64,000 nt of DNA, taken from positions 1,488,001 through 1,552,000 of the forward strand of contig OZ244043.1 in NCBI GenBank assembly GCA_965215215.1. Direction: 5' to 3'. The notes beneath the pieces were generated by a model, which ran no database searches, had not been told where the DNA came from, and worked only from the letters and a program-made list of their open reading frames with translations. Of this stretch, positions 26,160-35,325 are shown piece by piece. Position 1 is the stretch's first letter; every line of letters begins with the position of its first letter. The translations under genes and the position numbers were made by a program. Source of the DNA: CALDTK01 sp965215215 (lineage in GTDB: Bacteria > Bacteroidota > Bacteroidia > Chitinophagales > Saprospiraceae).

Positions 26160-26221
26160 CCGCGTTGAGAGCTATCCACCAACCGAGGTCCTGAAGGCGG
26201 CTATGTTTGCGCCCGGCCAAA

Positions 26222-27328
26222 ATGCCCTTCATGCGCCAACGCGAAAACTTACTCGATGTCGTCGGGCTGCTCTATCGCCGACGACGGTTCATCCTCGCGC
26301 TCACCGGGGTGGCCTGCGCGATCTCTATCCTGGTGGCCCTGCTGCTGCCCGTGTACTACAAGGCGAGCACTACGTTTTTGGCGGCGAGTCCGGACCTGAC
26401 CAACCCCTCCAAACTCTTCGGCACGGGTGAGGTCGACGTGTACGGTACCGGCGACGACCTCGAGCGACTCCTCGCCGTGAGTAGATCCGAGGAGGTAGTC
26501 GGCTTTCTGATCGATTCGTTCGACCTGTACGAGGTCTACGACATCGACCCGGCGAGCACGAGGGCCCGCAACGACGTACGCGAAGCGCTCGACGACGTAT
26601 ACGCGGTGGAGCGAAACCGTTACGATGCCATTAGCCTCGAGGTAGAAGACGAGGAGCCCGAGCGCGCGGCCGCCATGGCCAACGCAGCCCGCGACCGGGT
26701 GTCCGTGGTCATCCGCAACGTGAACGGCGGCGGGCAGCGCGACCTCGCGGACATGTACCGGAGCAACATCGCGACCAAGGAAGCGCGCCTCAAGATAGTG
26801 GGCGATTCGCTGCGTGCGGCCGGCCTGCGCTACGGGATCGTCGACGTCACCGAACAGAGCGCCGGATTCTCCGTGTCGCTCACCAACCTCGAGCGCGCCG
26901 TCACCGGGGCGAAGGCCCGACTGAGCGCTTACGAGAAGGCCAGTTTCAGGGGCAAAGCGGACACGCTCGCCGTACTCAAGGCCCAGCTACTGGGCGATGA
27001 GGCGAGTCAAGAGTTACTCCGGGGCGAGTTCTCGAAATTCGCCGCCGGGCGAGGCGCCGTGGAGGCGTACAATGCCGAGCTCGAAGTACTCAACGAACAG
27101 CTCGCGTTAAACCGCGAGTCCCTGAGTCAGATCACCTCGATGGAGCAGCAAAGCGGTCCGATCATGTACGTACTCGACGTGGCGGCCGTACCCGACCGTA
27201 AGTCGCGACCCATCCGCTGGCTCATTGTGTTGGGCAGTACCCTAGCGGCGTTCGTATTCGCGGTTCTGGGGGTGGTGGTCTTCGATAGCTACAAAGACAC
27301 GGAGTGGCAGCGGTACTTGCACAGCTAG
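26222..27328 (+). CDS. Wzz-like chain-length / capsule export protein
   Basis: About 368 residues from ATG 26222 (MPFMRQRENLLDVV). One transmembrane helix near residues 20-45 (FILALTGVACAISILVALLL) and a second at the C-terminus (WLIVLGSTLAAFVFAVLGVV) flank a long periplasmic region rich in helices (LTNLERAVTGAKARL, EAYNAELEVLNEQLALNRESL). PDRKSRPIRW before the last helix is the Pro-rich motif of the Wzz family. It is expected to set polymer length. No kinase domain is fused. The 3' end overlaps the next gene by 25 bp. Confidence 0.85.
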   Translation: MPFMRQRENLLDVVGLLYRRRRFILALTGVACAISILVALLLPVYYKASTTFLAASPDLTNPSKLFGTGEVDVYGTGDDLERLLAVSRSEEVVGFLIDSFDLYEVYDIDPASTRARNDVREALDDVYAVERNRYDAISLEVEDEEPERAAAMANAARDRVSVVIRNVNGGGQRDLADMYRSNIATKEARLKIVGDSLRAAGLRYGIVDVTEQSAGFSVSLTNLERAVTGAKARLSAYEKASFRGKADTLAVLKAQLLGDEASQELLRGEFSKFAAGRGAVEAYNAELEVLNEQLALNRESLSQITSMEQQSGPIMYVLDVAAVPDRKSRPIRWLIVLGSTLAAFVFAVLGVVVFDSYKDTEWQRYLHS

Positions 27329-28776
27329 GGGAGCACTTCCGGGCCTCACCGCTGCTGGGTGCGTACGCCTGCTTCACGGTCGTGTGTACGCTCGTCGCCG
27401 CCGTACTCCAGCACCCACTCCCCCTAGCGGGTCCGGCGGCGGTCCTCATCCTCGCCCTAGCCGTCTTCGACCTCAACTTGGTCTTCTACTTGTGCCTCGC
27501 CGGCATCACCTTCTCCACCGAGGTGGAGCTCGGTCCGCTGTCCATGGACCTCCCCGTAGAGCCGCTCATGATCCTACTGGCCGCGCTCGGCCTGGTGTTG
27601 TTCCTCGTCCGCTCCCGACAAATCCCCGCCGCTTTCTACCGGCATCCCATCTCCGTGCTACTGGCGCTGCACGTGAGCTGGATCGCCCTAACCACCCTGA
27701 CCTCCGCCTACCCGGTTACCTCGGTCAAGTTTTTGTTGGCTAAGCTCTGGTACGTCATTCCCTTCTACTTTCTCGGCGCTTACCTAGTTCGCGACCAGCG
27801 CGAGCTCCGGCGAGCGATCGCGTTTATGGCCTGGCCCGTCTCCTTGGTGTTCGTCTACTGCTTAGCGAGGCACGCGGCCCTCGGCTTCGCCTTCGAGGAG
27901 GTGAACGCGGCTATGTTTCCCTTTTTCCGGAACCACGTAAGCTACGCCGCGCTGGGCGCCATCACTTTCCCCCTGTTCGCGGTCGGCGCGTTCGACTACG
28001 CCAAGGGCAGCTGGGCGCGACGGGGCTTGCTGCTCACTGCGCTGTTCGCTTTACTCGCCGTTCAGACGAGCTATACCCGCGCGGCTTACGTGAGCCTGTT
28101 GGGGGGACTAGTCTTTTACCTCGTGATCCGCTACCGGCTCACGCGCCTAGCCGTGTTGGCCAGCCTAGCCCTGGCCATCGCCATCGGCACCTTCGTGGTC
28201 GGTAACAACCGCTTTTTCAACTTCGCCCCCGACTACAACAAGACCGTCACGCAGGAGAGCTTCTCCAACCTCCTCGAGGCCACTTACAAGCTCGAGGACA
28301 TCTCCACCATGGAGCGCGTGTACCGCTGGGTGGCCGGGGCGTATATGACTGGCGAGCGCCCGTGGTTTGGCTTCGGGCCGGGCAATTTCTACCGCTTCTA
28401 CAAGGGGTACACGCTCGAGGCGTTCCGGACCTACGTGAGCGACAACCCGGAGAAGTCGGGCATCCACAGCTACTTCCTCATGACGCTCGTGGAGCAGGGC
28501 TGGATCGGTCTCATCCTGTTCGTCGGTCTCGCTTTCGCGGGCCTGTTTACCGCCGAGCGGGCCTACCACCGCGTCCGGACCCCCGCCGAACGCCGGGCCG
28601 TCGTTTTGTTGGCGGCCTCGCTGGTCATCAACCTCTCCTTCCAGTTGATCAACGACATGATCGAGACGGATAAATCGGGACCGCTCTTCTTCTTCACCCT
28701 CGCGATGCTCGTGAACATCGACCGCTTCGGCCTGCCGAAACGCGGTAGTTACTCCTCCTCCTCGATCCCCCACTGA
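27304..28776 (+). CDS. O-antigen ligase / Wzy-polymerase-like membrane protein
   Basis: 490 residues, about 11-12 hydrophobic segments. It begins at GTG 27304, overlapping the Wzz-like gene by 25 bp. The large loop late in the protein (ERPWFGFGPGNFYRFYKGYT ... KSGIHSYFLMTLVEQGWIGL in parts) is the O-antigen ligase/polymerase signature: G-G-GNF followed by H-S-L-E-G. RNHVSYAALGAITFPLF holds the mid-protein Arg/His seen in the family. It probably polymerises or transfers the exopolysaccharide unit exported by the flippase. It converges on a small minus-strand gene with a 28-bp overlap. Confidence 0.86.
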   Translation: MAAVLAQLGEHFRASPLLGAYACFTVVCTLVAAVLQHPLPLAGPAAVLILALAVFDLNLVFYLCLAGITFSTEVELGPLSMDLPVEPLMILLAALGLVLFLVRSRQIPAAFYRHPISVLLALHVSWIALTTLTSAYPVTSVKFLLAKLWYVIPFYFLGAYLVRDQRELRRAIAFMAWPVSLVFVYCLARHAALGFAFEEVNAAMFPFFRNHVSYAALGAITFPLFAVGAFDYAKGSWARRGLLLTALFALLAVQTSYTRAAYVSLLGGLVFYLVIRYRLTRLAVLASLALAIAIGTFVVGNNRFFNFAPDYNKTVTQESFSNLLEATYKLEDISTMERVYRWVAGAYMTGERPWFGFGPGNFYRFYKGYTLEAFRTYVSDNPEKSGIHSYFLMTLVEQGWIGLILFVGLAFAGLFTAERAYHRVRTPAERRAVVLLAASLVINLSFQLINDMIETDKSGPLFFFTLAMLVNIDRFGLPKRGSYSSSSIPH

Positions 28777-28982
28777 CGCAGCTTCGGATCGTCCACCTCC
28801 CGGTCGAGAAAGCGGTTGAGCTCCTCGATCGAGATCGTCATGTCCACCTCGCCGAAGCGGTTGAGCTCCACGTCGAAGCCGCTGAGGTCGGGGTGCACGT
28901 CGGGCATCGCGCGCTTTGTCGCCCGCCTAGACTCATCGGATTCGCGCTTGTCGCCCACGGGGATAGCAACGCGCTCAGGCAC
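28749..28982 (-). CDS. Small acidic protein downstream of gltX
   Basis: 77 residues starting at GTG 28982, overlapping the gltX stop by 8 bp. The C-terminal half (MTISIEELNRFLDREVDDPKLRQWGIEEEE in parts) is acidic and predicted helical. A shorter product from the internal Met at MPDVHPDLSG is possible. No family is recognised; coupling with gltX is the main support that it is real. Its 3' end overlaps the O-antigen-ligase-like gene by 28 bp. Confidence 0.5.
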   Translation of the reverse strand: MPERVAIPVGDKRESDESRRATKRAMPDVHPDLSGFDVELNRFGEVDMTISIEELNRFLDREVDDPKLRQWGIEEEE

Positions 28983-30528
28983 CGGTTAGCTTATCGGAGA
29001 GCTGAGTAAAGTGAGCCAGCGCGCTGTCCCAACGCTCGAGCGTTTCGTCTTTGCCGAGCACGTCGCAGAGCTCGAACACGTCCGGGCCACTCATCCCGCC
29101 GGTCAGGGCGATCCGAAATAAGGGAAAGAGCAGACCCGGCTTTACGCCGGCTTCGCTCGCCCAGGATTTAATCAGCATCGATAGATTGGGAGCGGTCCAA
29201 CCCGGGTTTTCGCGCAAGCGATCCGTGAGGCCGGCGAGTGCTTCCGGGGGCAATTTGTCGAGGCGTTTGCCCGCCTGTGCGTCGTCGTAGCCGGTGGGTG
29301 CCTCGAAGCAATACCTGCCCTCCTGCACTACGTCGTCGACGGTGTGGATGCGGTTTTGCATCAGCGCGGCGATGCGCTCGAGCCGCTCGTCGTCCACCTC
29401 GTACCCGGCGGCGTCTACCGGTGCGCGGGCGAGGCGCGCGAGTTCCGGTACGGGTAGACGTTGGAGGTGCTGTTGGTTGAACCAGCGCGCCTTGTCGTAG
29501 TCGAAGCGGGCCCCCGACTTGCCGATCTGATCGAGGGAGAACGCCTCCACGAGTTCGTCGAGCGAGAACAGCTCCCGCTCGGTTCCCGGGTTCCACCCGA
29601 GGAAAGCGAGAAAATTTACTACGGCGCTCGACAAGAAGCCGCTTTCGCGAAAACCCGTAAAGTCCTCGCCGGACGCCGGATCGTGCCAGTGGATCGGGAA
29701 GACGGGAATACCGAATTTAGCGCCGTCCCGCTTGGAGAGCTTCCCCTTTCCGGTCGGCTTGAGGATGAGCGGGAGGTGGGCGAATTCGGGCATTTGATCT
29801 CGCCAGCCGAAGGCTTCGTAGAGTAGTACGTGGTGGCCCGTGCTGGGGAGCCACTCCTCGCCCCGGATCACGTGCGTGATGGCCATGTCGTGATCGTCGA
29901 CGACGTTGGCCAAGTGGTAGGTGGGCAGGCCGTCGGCCTTGAGGAGCACCTTGTCGTCGAGCTCGTCCGTCGAGAAGCGCACGCTGCCGCGCACGCGATC
30001 GGTGAAGATCACCTCCTCGCCCGGGTCTACGCGCAGGCGGACTACGCGTCGTTCGTCGGTGGCGAGCCGCTCGGCGAGCTCCGTGTGGTGGATCGTGAGT
30101 GCGTTGTCGAAGCGCTCGCGGGTGTTGGCGTCGTAGCGGAACGTATCGCCGCCGGCCTCGGCTTCGTGCCGGGCCTCTTCGAGGGTTTCGGGTGAGTCGA
30201 AAGCGTAGTACGCGAGCCCGGCGTCGAGGAGCTGTTGCGCCGCTTCCGCGTACCGGCCCGATCGCTCGCTCTGTCGGTAGGGCGCGTAGCGTCCGCCCCG
30301 TTGTGTCCCCTCCGAGGGATCGATGCCGCACCACGCGAGGGCCGCCTGGATGTACTCCTCGGCCCCCTCCACGTACCGTTTCTGGTCAGTGTCCTCGACG
30401 CGGAGCACGAAGGTGCCCCGGTGCTTGCGGGCGAAGAGGTAGTTGTAAAGCGCGGTCCGGACTCCGCCGATGTGGAGGGGTCCGGTAGGACTCGGGGCGA
30501 AACGGACGCGGGGCTGAAGGTCGGGCAT
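28975..30528 (-). CDS. gltX: Glutamyl-tRNA synthetase
   Basis: 517 residues from the ATG at 30528 (MPDLQPRVRFAPSPTGPLHI), the normal length. It charges tRNA-Glu with glutamate in the cytoplasm. The HIGH-type motif is PTGPLHIGG, the KMSKS-type motif KLSKRDGAKFG; VRVEDTDQKRYVEG is the usual class-I Glu-specific segment, here as LRVEDTDQ. The frame is open further upstream to 30840, but that part lacks homology and overlaps the divergent deacetylase region. Two 13-bp words fall in this gene, in different frames (RLRENPG and GFRESG). Confidence 0.95.
   Translation of the reverse strand: MPDLQPRVRFAPSPTGPLHIGGVRTALYNYLFARKHRGTFVLRVEDTDQKRYVEGAEEYIQAALAWCGIDPSEGTQRGGRYAPYRQSERSGRYAEAAQQLLDAGLAYYAFDSPETLEEARHEAEAGGDTFRYDANTRERFDNALTIHHTELAERLATDERRVVRLRVDPGEEVIFTDRVRGSVRFSTDELDDKVLLKADGLPTYHLANVVDDHDMAITHVIRGEEWLPSTGHHVLLYEAFGWRDQMPEFAHLPLILKPTGKGKLSKRDGAKFGIPVFPIHWHDPASGEDFTGFRESGFLSSAVVNFLAFLGWNPGTERELFSLDELVEAFSLDQIGKSGARFDYDKARWFNQQHLQRLPVPELARLARAPVDAAGYEVDDERLERIAALMQNRIHTVDDVVQEGRYCFEAPTGYDDAQAGKRLDKLPPEALAGLTDRLRENPGWTAPNLSMLIKSWASEAGVKPGLLFPLFRIALTGGMSGPDVFELCDVLGKDETLERWDSALAHFTQLSDKLTGA
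29207..29219 (+). repeat. Dispersed 13-bp word, copy 12 (TTTTCGCGCAAGC)
   Basis: Antisense in gltX; the coding strand reads RLRENP. Confidence 0.9.
29641..29653 (-). repeat. Dispersed 13-bp word, copy 13 (TTTTCGCGAAAGC)
   Basis: Sense in gltX, encoding GFRESG, a different frame from copy 12. Confidence 0.9.
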
Positions 30529-30556
30529 GCGGAAACTGAGATTGAGCTTACGGAGG

Positions 30557-30564
30557 CAAAAGTA
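30557..30564 (-). promoter_or_regulatory. Candidate -7 element TActTTTG for gltX
   Basis: Perfect TAnnTTTG match on the minus strand, 29 bp before the gltX ATG, followed by CC as at the other candidate promoters. No clear -33 element. Confidence 0.4.
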
Positions 30565-30636
30565 GCCGGACTGACCGACGGTACTCTTTTTCTCGCAGAT
30601 TGGACCAATACCCGACCGGGGAGCGTTGGGCAGGTT

Positions 30637-31317
30637 GTGTACCTCGTGCGAACCCCCAACCTGATCCAGAAACTCTTCCCGCGCTACACGTGGCAGGGTC
30701 CGTTGCGGCAGAAACCGACCGTCTACCTCACCTTCGACGACGGCCCGATCCCGGAGATCACGCCCTGGGTGCTCCAACAGCTCGGAGAACGCGCTGCGCT
30801 GGGCACGTTTTTCTGCGTCGGCGAGAACGCCGAACGCCATCCGGACTTACTCAGGCGGATTCGGGCCGCGGGGCACGCGGTGGGCAACCATACCCACAAT
30901 CACCTCAGCGGTTGGGAGTCGGGGGTGCCGGACTACGTCCGAAACGTGCGGCGCTGCGCCGGCGTAGTGCAGAGCGACCTGTTTAGGCCGCCCTACGGCA
31001 GGCTCCGTCCCCGACAGGCGAGCGCTATACATCCGCACTTCAAAGTCGTGATGTGGGACGTACTGAGCGGGGATTTCGACCCGGGACTGAGTCCGGACGA
31101 CTGCCTGGGCAACGTACTCGATAACGTACAGGACGGCAGCATCGTGGTGTTTCACGACAGCCTCAAAAGCGAGCGTAACCTCCGGTACGCCCTACCCCGC
31201 GTACTCGAATCCCTGGGCGGCCTGGGCTACACGTTCGGGGCACTATCCGGTGCCAACCCGGGGTTAGCGCAGCGGGCCGATCTGCTCCACGCCGGCCTCG
31301 CGCACGAACCAACGTAG
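30637..31317 (+). CDS. Polysaccharide deacetylase (NodB-homology)
   Basis: About 226 residues from GTG 30637, giving MYLVRTPNLIQKLFPRYTWQ, the usual start of the Bacteroidota form. NodB motifs follow: YLTFDDGPIPE (metal Asp pair), GNHTHNH (metal His pair), FRPPYGR (catalytic Arg), MWDVLSGDFD and the final IVVFHDS. It removes N-acetyl groups from a surface polymer or peptidoglycan; the exact substrate is unknown. No signal peptide is visible. The 3' end overlaps the convergent HD-domain gene by 54 bp. Confidence 0.9.
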   Translation: MYLVRTPNLIQKLFPRYTWQGPLRQKPTVYLTFDDGPIPEITPWVLQQLGERAALGTFFCVGENAERHPDLLRRIRAAGHAVGNHTHNHLSGWESGVPDYVRNVRRCAGVVQSDLFRPPYGRLRPRQASAIHPHFKVVMWDVLSGDFDPGLSPDDCLGNVLDNVQDGSIVVFHDSLKSERNLRYALPRVLESLGGLGYTFGALSGANPGLAQRADLLHAGLAHEPT

Positions 31318-31836
31318 CGGCGCTAAGTTTTTGTCGCCGGTCCGCGTGTCGCACACGAAGAACCGATGGTAGAATTGGAGTTCGCCCGCGAACCGATCGA
31401 GGAGCGCGTCGAGCCGCTGCCGCGATTTGCTCGGCCGGTGGTACAGCGCCTCGAGCCTCCAGCAGTAGTACGCTTCGTCGTGCCACTCCACGAGCTCCAG
31501 CACGCGGTGTTGCCGGTAGAACTGACGGAGGTACTCCCTGGCGAGTACGCCGTGGTGGCGCGACCAATCCCGCGGCTCGGATTTGTCCTCCGCGAATTTG
31601 AAGGTATCGTGGACGAAGGCCACGACGCGCAGGTCCCTACGGTCGCGGGACGAGAGCTGAGGGAGCAGATCGATGTTGTCGAGCACCTCGCGGATGTGCC
31701 GCCACACCGCTCCCTCCGGGTGGCCAAACCGCGGCACGCCCCAACCGAGCCCGGCTCGAATGTCGGGTTGGGCGAGTAGGAACCCTTCGAGGTCGGTTTC
31801 GGGGCGAAATACGTCGATCAGTCCGGGGAGTTCCAC
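31264..31836 (-). CDS. HD-domain protein (possible nucleotide phosphohydrolase)
   Basis: 190 residues. VWRHIREVLDNIDLLPQLSSRD supplies the first His; RVVAFVHDTFKF is the HD doublet; the later SRHHGVLAREYLRQF and EWHDEAYYCWRL hold further His/Asp residues, which together fit a metal-dependent HD phosphohydrolase site. Substrate unknown. It overlaps the convergent deacetylase by 54 bp and is divergent from the HtrA-like protease with 46 bp between. A TAccTTCG element near 31846-31853 could be its promoter. Confidence 0.75.
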   Translation of the reverse strand: MELPGLIDVFRPETDLEGFLLAQPDIRAGLGWGVPRFGHPEGAVWRHIREVLDNIDLLPQLSSRDRRDLRVVAFVHDTFKFAEDKSEPRDWSRHHGVLAREYLRQFYRQHRVLELVEWHDEAYYCWRLEALYHRPSKSRQRLDALLDRFAGELQFYHRFFVCDTRTGDKNLAPLRWFVREAGVEQIGPLR

Positions 31837-31882
31837 GGGGGCGAAGGTATCCTTACCGGCAAGCCGATCTTAGTCCGACAAG

Positions 31883-32968
31883 ATGAAACAGTTAGTCCTC
31901 GCAGCCACCGGAGGTGGACTGCTCTCCGCGGCCTGTATGGCCCTATTCGTTGGAAACGTAAGTGGCGTAGCTGAGCCCGCGGTGGCGGAGGCTTCCGCCG
32001 GACGCGCCACCTTCGCCGAGTACACGACCGCGCCGGAGGATTTCCGGGCCGCAGCCAAACGTTCGATGGCCAGCGTGGTACACATCTCCACGCTCGAGCG
32101 GCGGCAGCGGACGCTTTGGGATTTGTATTCGGGCTACGGTCCGCAGGTACAGGAGGGCACCGGTTCCGGCGTAATCTACCGCGAGGACGGATTCATCGTC
32201 ACCAACAACCACGTGATCCGTGGCGCTCAGCGCGTCTCGGTCAGCTTGAACGACAATCGGCGGTTCAACGCGACGTTGGTTGGCACGTACCCGGAGGCCG
32301 ATCTCGCCGTGTTGCGTATCGAAGCCAACGGCTTGCCGGCCACCGGAGTGGCCAACTCCGACGAGGTGGAGGTCGGGGATTGGGTGCTAGCCGTCGGCAA
32401 CCCCTACAACCTGTCGTCGACGGTGACCGCCGGGATAGTGAGTGCGCGCGGTCGCGACATCGACATCATCAACACGCGGGACGCGCTCGAGAGCTTCATC
32501 CAAACGGACGCAGCCATCAACCCGGGCAATTCCGGGGGCGCACTCGTCAACACGCGCGGACAGCTCGTCGGGCTCAACACCGCCATCTACTCGCAATCCG
32601 GAGGTTACTCGGGCTACGGCTTCGCGATCCCCTCGAACCTCGTTACCCGCATCGTCGACGAGATTATCGCCACGGGTAGCTTTCACCGCGTAGAGATCGG
32701 TATTGAGGTCTCGCAGCTCGACGAAGGCTACGCCGCCGAGCTCGGCCTCGGCATCTCGCAGGGGGTTGTGGTGGAATCGGTGCTCGAGGGGGGCTTAGCG
32801 ATGGCTTCCGGACTGCAGCCGCTCGACGTAGTGGTGGCTGCCGGCGGGAGGGCCGTTCGCTCGATCGCCGAGTTTCGCGAGGTGGTTGGATCGCGTAAGC
32901 CCGGCGATCGCGTCGCGCTGCTCGTACAGCGCGATGGCCAGCAGAAGGAGCTGTCCCTGGAACTCTAG
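31883..32968 (+). CDS. HtrA/Deg-like periplasmic serine protease with one PDZ domain
   Basis: 361 residues. An N-terminal hydrophobic segment (LVLAATGGGLLSAACMALFV) acts as anchor or signal. The trypsin-like triad is complete: His110 in VTNNHVI, Asp140 in PEADLAVL, Ser217 in NPGNSGGAL. One C-terminal PDZ domain (about 275-355) has GLGISQGVVVESVLEGG and LQPLDVVVAAGGRAV. It resembles DegS/DegQ-type envelope quality control, but one PDZ with an anchor is closer to the DegS layout. No sigma-E-type system is adjacent. Confidence 0.92.
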   Translation: MKQLVLAATGGGLLSAACMALFVGNVSGVAEPAVAEASAGRATFAEYTTAPEDFRAAAKRSMASVVHISTLERRQRTLWDLYSGYGPQVQEGTGSGVIYREDGFIVTNNHVIRGAQRVSVSLNDNRRFNATLVGTYPEADLAVLRIEANGLPATGVANSDEVEVGDWVLAVGNPYNLSSTVTAGIVSARGRDIDIINTRDALESFIQTDAAINPGNSGGALVNTRGQLVGLNTAIYSQSGGYSGYGFAIPSNLVTRIVDEIIATGSFHRVEIGIEVSQLDEGYAAELGLGISQGVVVESVLEGGLAMASGLQPLDVVVAAGGRAVRSIAEFREVVGSRKPGDRVALLVQRDGQQKELSLEL

Positions 32969-32988
32969 TATCCCGGAGACCGGTCGGA

Positions 32989-35325
32989 CTACTCTCCTCC
33001 GCTGGAGGAAGATCCCACCTCCGCGCGTTGCATAGGGTTCTTCTCCGGGGCGTCCTCCTGGTTGAAGAGCTCGAAGCGTGAAGGTTCCGTCGGGCGGGAG
33101 GGGTAGTAGTTGTTGCTGCGGTCTACATCGGCTGTCTCGAGAAACGGGTCGAGTACGACGCGCGTCGCTTCCTGGTCCTTGACGAAGACCTTGGTGACCT
33201 CCTGGTCGTTGTACCGCCAGATCTCGGCGGGGATGCGATCCACCTCAGTCGTTCCGTCCGCGTACGTCCACTCCACGATGACGGGCATAACCAATCCGCC
33301 GTTGTTGCGTACGGTGAGCTCGTAGAAGTGGCTCGCGTCGCTGAGTTCGCTCCGATCGTCGTCGGTTAAACCCGCCTGAAACGTTTCGTACTCCCGGCGA
33401 TCCGTCGCGTCGACGGCGAGCGGGTCGTACTCGGTGTAAAAATCTTTGAGGCTCGGATCCTGCTCGTCGAAAGTTTGCTCGATGGAGTCGTTGCGGATGC
33501 TCGAGATGTTGCGCGGCGACTCGTCACGAATAGAGGCGAGCTCCCGCTTAACCGCTTCTGGGTCCTGGTTACTGATGCGGTAGTGCCGCACGTTGGCCAG
33601 TTCCTGCTCGGTGTTATCGGTCGTGAAAAACCAGCCCCGCCAAAACCAGTCGAGATCGTAAGCGCTCGCGTCCTCGAGCGTGCGAAACAGGTCTGCGGGC
33701 TCCGGGTGTTTGAACTTCCAGCGGTTGGCGTACACCTTGAAGGCGTAATCGAAATCTTCGCGGCCCATAACCGATTCGCGCAGGATGTTGAGCGCGGTCG
33801 CCGGCTTGCCGTACGCGTTGTTGCCGAATTGATAGATCGACTCCGAGTTCGTCATGATGGGCGTGATGTTGTCCTTATCGCCGGCCATGTAATCGACGAT
33901 CTTATCGGCCGGTCCACGGCGACTGGGGTAGTTGCGTTCCCACTGCTGCTCGGTGAGGTACTGCAGGAAGGTATTGAGTCCCTCGTCCATCCACGTCCAG
34001 TCCCGCTCGTCGGAGTTCACGATCATGGGGAAGTAGTTGTGTCCGACCTCGTGGATGATCACGCCGATCATGCCGTACTTGATACGCTCGGAGTAGGTAC
34101 CATCCGTTTCGGGGCGTCCGTAGTTGAAGCAGATCATGGGGTACTCCATGCCGATACGGTCGGCGTTGATGCTCCACGCCACCGGGTAGGGGTAGTCGAA
34201 GGTGTAGTGCGTGTACCAGCGCAGCGTATGGGCCACTACTTTAGTGGAATACTTCCCCCAGAGCGGATTACCCTCCTTCGGGTACATCGACATGGCCAAC
34301 ACCGTCGAGCCGTCCTCCTGCTCCACCGCCATCGCGTCCCAGATAAACTTGCGGCTCGAGGCCCAACCGAAGTCGCGCACGTTCGTTGCCGAAAATTTCC
34401 AGGTCGCTTCTTTCTTCGATCGCTTCGGTTCGCGCGCTTCCGCTTCCTCCTGTGTGGCTACCACGATCACTTCGTCCGTACTCTGCCGCGCCCGTTCGAG
34501 GCGTTTGCGCTGGGCACCCGTTAGTACGTCACCTTCGTTCTGCAAGACTCCGGTCGCCGCCACGAGGTGATCGTCCGGTACCGTGATCTCCACTTCGTAG
34601 TCGCCGAAGGGGAGGGTGAACTCGCCGTTGCCGAGGAATTGCTTGTTCTGCCATCCGTCGTCATCGGAGTACACGCACATCCGCGGGTAGAACTGCGCGA
34701 TGGTGTAGAGGTAGTTGCTATCGGCTTCGAAATATTCGTACCCCGAACGCCCGCCGATGTCGAGTCGGTCGTTCACGTTGTACCACCACTTCATGGCCAG
34801 CTCGACTTCCTCACCGGGTTCGAGGGGCGTCGTCAGGTCGACCCGCATCATCGTTTTGTTGATACGGTAGTCCGCCTCACTGCCGCCGAGGCGAACGTAC
34901 TCCAGCTTGAACCCTCCGTCGAAAGTTGGCTTCAATCCGGAGAGCGCCCGGCTGCTCATCCGGTCTTCCATCCTGGAGGTCTCCGTCGCGAAGGTGTTCG
35001 AGTTGAGCGCCCGAACGTTCTGATCGAGCTGCACCCAGAGGTAGTCCAGCACGTCCGGAGAGTTGTTGTGGTAGGTGATTACTTCCTCGCCGTACACGCG
35101 CTGGTTCTCGTCGTCGAGCCGCACCTTGATGTCGTAATCGGCCTGTTGCTGCCAGTACTGACTGCCCGGCGCGCCCGCCGCGTTGCGGTACACGTTCGGC
35201 GTCGGTAACTCGTCGTCGAGCTGGCGGAACTTATTGTCGTTGACGTTCTCGGTGGGGTGGTGCTGGGCGGAGGCTCCCAGCGAGGTCGCTAGCGCGAAGA
35301 CCAGCGCGATAAAGCGTGTCGTCAT
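32989..35325 (-). CDS. M1-family zinc metallopeptidase, secreted
   Basis: 778 residues with a signal peptide (MTTRFIALVFALATSLGASA). The zinc site is IIHEVGHNYFPMIVNS (HExxH) with the distal Glu in WMDEGLNTF 18 residues on, and MEYPMICFNYG takes the place of the exopeptidase GAMEN motif, so this is the M1 subgroup lacking a classical GAMEN, common in this phylum. The C-terminal 200 residues have an Ig-like beta pattern (FYELTVRNNGGLVMPVIVEW). No T9SS tail. Stand-alone, divergent from nothing close, with 21 bp to the HtrA-like gene's 3' end. Confidence 0.9.
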   Translation of the reverse strand: MTTRFIALVFALATSLGASAQHHPTENVNDNKFRQLDDELPTPNVYRNAAGAPGSQYWQQQADYDIKVRLDDENQRVYGEEVITYHNNSPDVLDYLWVQLDQNVRALNSNTFATETSRMEDRMSSRALSGLKPTFDGGFKLEYVRLGGSEADYRINKTMMRVDLTTPLEPGEEVELAMKWWYNVNDRLDIGGRSGYEYFEADSNYLYTIAQFYPRMCVYSDDDGWQNKQFLGNGEFTLPFGDYEVEITVPDDHLVAATGVLQNEGDVLTGAQRKRLERARQSTDEVIVVATQEEAEAREPKRSKKEATWKFSATNVRDFGWASSRKFIWDAMAVEQEDGSTVLAMSMYPKEGNPLWGKYSTKVVAHTLRWYTHYTFDYPYPVAWSINADRIGMEYPMICFNYGRPETDGTYSERIKYGMIGVIIHEVGHNYFPMIVNSDERDWTWMDEGLNTFLQYLTEQQWERNYPSRRGPADKIVDYMAGDKDNITPIMTNSESIYQFGNNAYGKPATALNILRESVMGREDFDYAFKVYANRWKFKHPEPADLFRTLEDASAYDLDWFWRGWFFTTDNTEQELANVRHYRISNQDPEAVKRELASIRDESPRNISSIRNDSIEQTFDEQDPSLKDFYTEYDPLAVDATDRREYETFQAGLTDDDRSELSDASHFYELTVRNNGGLVMPVIVEWTYADGTTEVDRIPAEIWRYNDQEVTKVFVKDQEATRVVLDPFLETADVDRSNNYYPSRPTEPSRFELFNQEDAPEKNPMQRAEVGSSSSGGE

